From Rapana venosa (lineage: Eukaryota > Mollusca > Gastropoda > Neogastropoda > Muricidae): a DNA stretch of 64,000 nt. Location: NCBI GenBank assembly GCA_028751875.1, contig CM054158.1, positions 6,106,082-6,170,081 on the forward strand, written 5' to 3'. Within the stretch, counting starts at the first letter, position 1. Each line of letters opens with the position of its first letter. The translations under genes and the position numbers were made by a program. A model generated the notes under the pieces. The model saw nothing but the letters and a program-made list of their open reading frames with translations, had not been told where the DNA came from and ran no database searches. Of the stretch, positions 62,790 to 64,000 are shown piece by piece.

Positions 62790-63545
62790 CTGAGGATGCA
62801 ATTGGAAATGAAGAGGCAAGGATCTATCTCCAGTACCCCAAGAAAAGAGAAAATAAGGTTAGCCATGATACAGGCCTCTCTACTCCACACACAACAAAGC
62901 TGGAGCAGAAGCCATGGAGACAGCAGCAGCTCACATCATGGTCAGCCTATACACTTCCCATAAGACTCTTCATCGTCTCAACCGAGGCATGGTCCCTCCT
63001 GCAGGCCTTTTACTCCGACAGAAATACTGACTTCACAACGTGACATCCACTCTGGCCTCCCTGTGCAGGAGTCCCACACTTGTCCTACAGGGGATCTCCT
63101 CTCACTGCAACAAGACTGCTGACGGCCTAGCAAAGGAAGGCACAAGCAAAGAGCAGGTGGATAGGTCTGCCAGATGTTCTGAAGTGAAGCCACGGCCATC
63201 ATCAAGGCCAAGGAGCAAAGCAAATGGCTACAGCAGCAACATCCACTCTGCAACAGGTCAGACCCCTACTTCTGCTGAGGTGACAGGAGGAGCGGGTCTG
63301 TATAATCAAGCCCAGGGCATGCCACAGTCAACCATCTACACTACCCCTTGTACACGAAACTCCACACAGGTCGGATGGAGCAGTGTCCCTGCCAGACTGA
63401 CAGAAACATGTGCTGCAGGTCTGCCTGCGACTCAAGGTCTGGTGGGACCGTATCTCTGTGCCCTTCAAACTCTCTGGTGACACAGAGCACCCGCAGTGTA
63501 CTGCCGCCTTCATGCTGAGCAGTCCATTGAAGAACACCAAAAACA
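62790..63545 (+). mobile_element. LINE RNase H domain and C-terminus, decayed
   Basis: Frames carry GISSHCNKTADGLAKEGTSK, the usual I-P-S-H-C-(G/N)..N-E-x-A-D-x-L-A-K-E-G RNase H block with its Asp kept, then RSARCSEVK and, in other frames, the region corresponding to the C-terminal Cys/His motif (about 63380-63480). Several indels break it. RNase H inside ORF2 points to an I-group LINE, different from the two larger copies. Confidence 0.75.
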
Positions 63546-63648
63546 CCACACACACACACAAACATACACACAAATAAAGGAGGGGTCTTCTAAGCCAGCT
63601 TGAAGCAAGGACTGAACAAACAAAAAACCCTACACCTCCTCACACATG

Positions 63649-63654
<6 letters not shown>

Positions 63655-63684
<30 letters not shown>
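63655..63684. repeat. (GT)n microsatellite
   Basis: A pure GT run of about 14 units. Confidence 0.95.
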
Positions 63685-63687
<3 letters not shown>

Positions 63688-64000
63688 GTCTGTCATTCTG
63701 AACATAAATCATTCTTGAACAATTTTGATTGAAACCCACCCAAAACAGAAAATCCATTGATGGGGTGAGAATGATCACAAAATTCTGCTGTGAAGTGTAT
63801 TCATGTCTTAATTAACACATATTGCTAATGAGACTGGTATGAAGCCTTCATTGGGTTTTATTTTTACTTCACAGCTTAGTTATGCTACAAATGATTTTAG
63901 GAGATTTTGAAAGAAAACATCTGCTACCAAATGGTTCTAGAGGATTTTGACGAAGAAAAAAAATCTGCTACCAAACAAGTTTAGGATATTCTGTAAACAT

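Overview
This window is animal genomic DNA, most likely from a marine snail (a caenogastropod mollusc). The evidence is two host genes with long introns and GT/AG splicing, AT-rich sequence crowded with dinucleotide microsatellites, tRNA-derived SINEs of types I recognise from gastropod genomes (including one with an (ATT)n tail), several decayed non-LTR retrotransposons and short TTAA-flanked inverted-repeat elements. The species assignment is inference. There is no bacterial, plasmid or CRISPR content. A 500-base run of N at 50991-51490 is an assembly gap.

Two host genes stand head to head. On the minus strand, ARL1 (Arf-like GTPase 1) is complete. Six coding exons run from 17920 down to 1203 and encode 180 residues in perfect phase. 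On the plus strand, an SR-family splicing factor (RRM, CCHC zinc knuckle, RS domain) starts at 20071 and ends at 45848. It includes a probable 12-nt microexon and a terminal part where two competing acceptors open two different reading frames. The two starts are about 2.15 kb apart, and the interval holds SINE, LINE and (TG)n debris, so promoter elements may be shared.

Region by region: 1-17920 is ARL1. Its introns carry a 3.2 kb LINE (4633-7858), two SINEs that fuse a tRNA-like head to 5S rRNA-like sequence (4002-4289, 8244-8520), several other SINEs and a TTAA element. 17921-20070 is the shared upstream region. 20071-45848 is the SR gene; its introns hold a second LINE (22389-24927), LINE tails, tandem duplications, poly-G tracts and three TTAA elements. 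Two of those, about 1.1 kb each, are almost identical and lie 1.2 kb apart. An unrecognised coding-like stretch sits at 34680-35570. 45849-47040 is the SR-gene 3'UTR. 47041-64000 is repeat-rich: a long tRNA-headed retroposon (also in the SR intron), a CR1/Rex-like LINE broken by the gap, SINEs and a LINE RNase H fragment. On the minus strand between 55.65 and 59.27 kb there are hints of an unassigned multi-exon gene, possibly ending in a CaaX-type motif.

The main items for a second look are the dual reading frame of the SR gene, its microexon, the young TTAA elements next to its exon, the tRNA-5S chimeric SINE, and a LINE whose 3' tail matches that of a SINE family in the same window.
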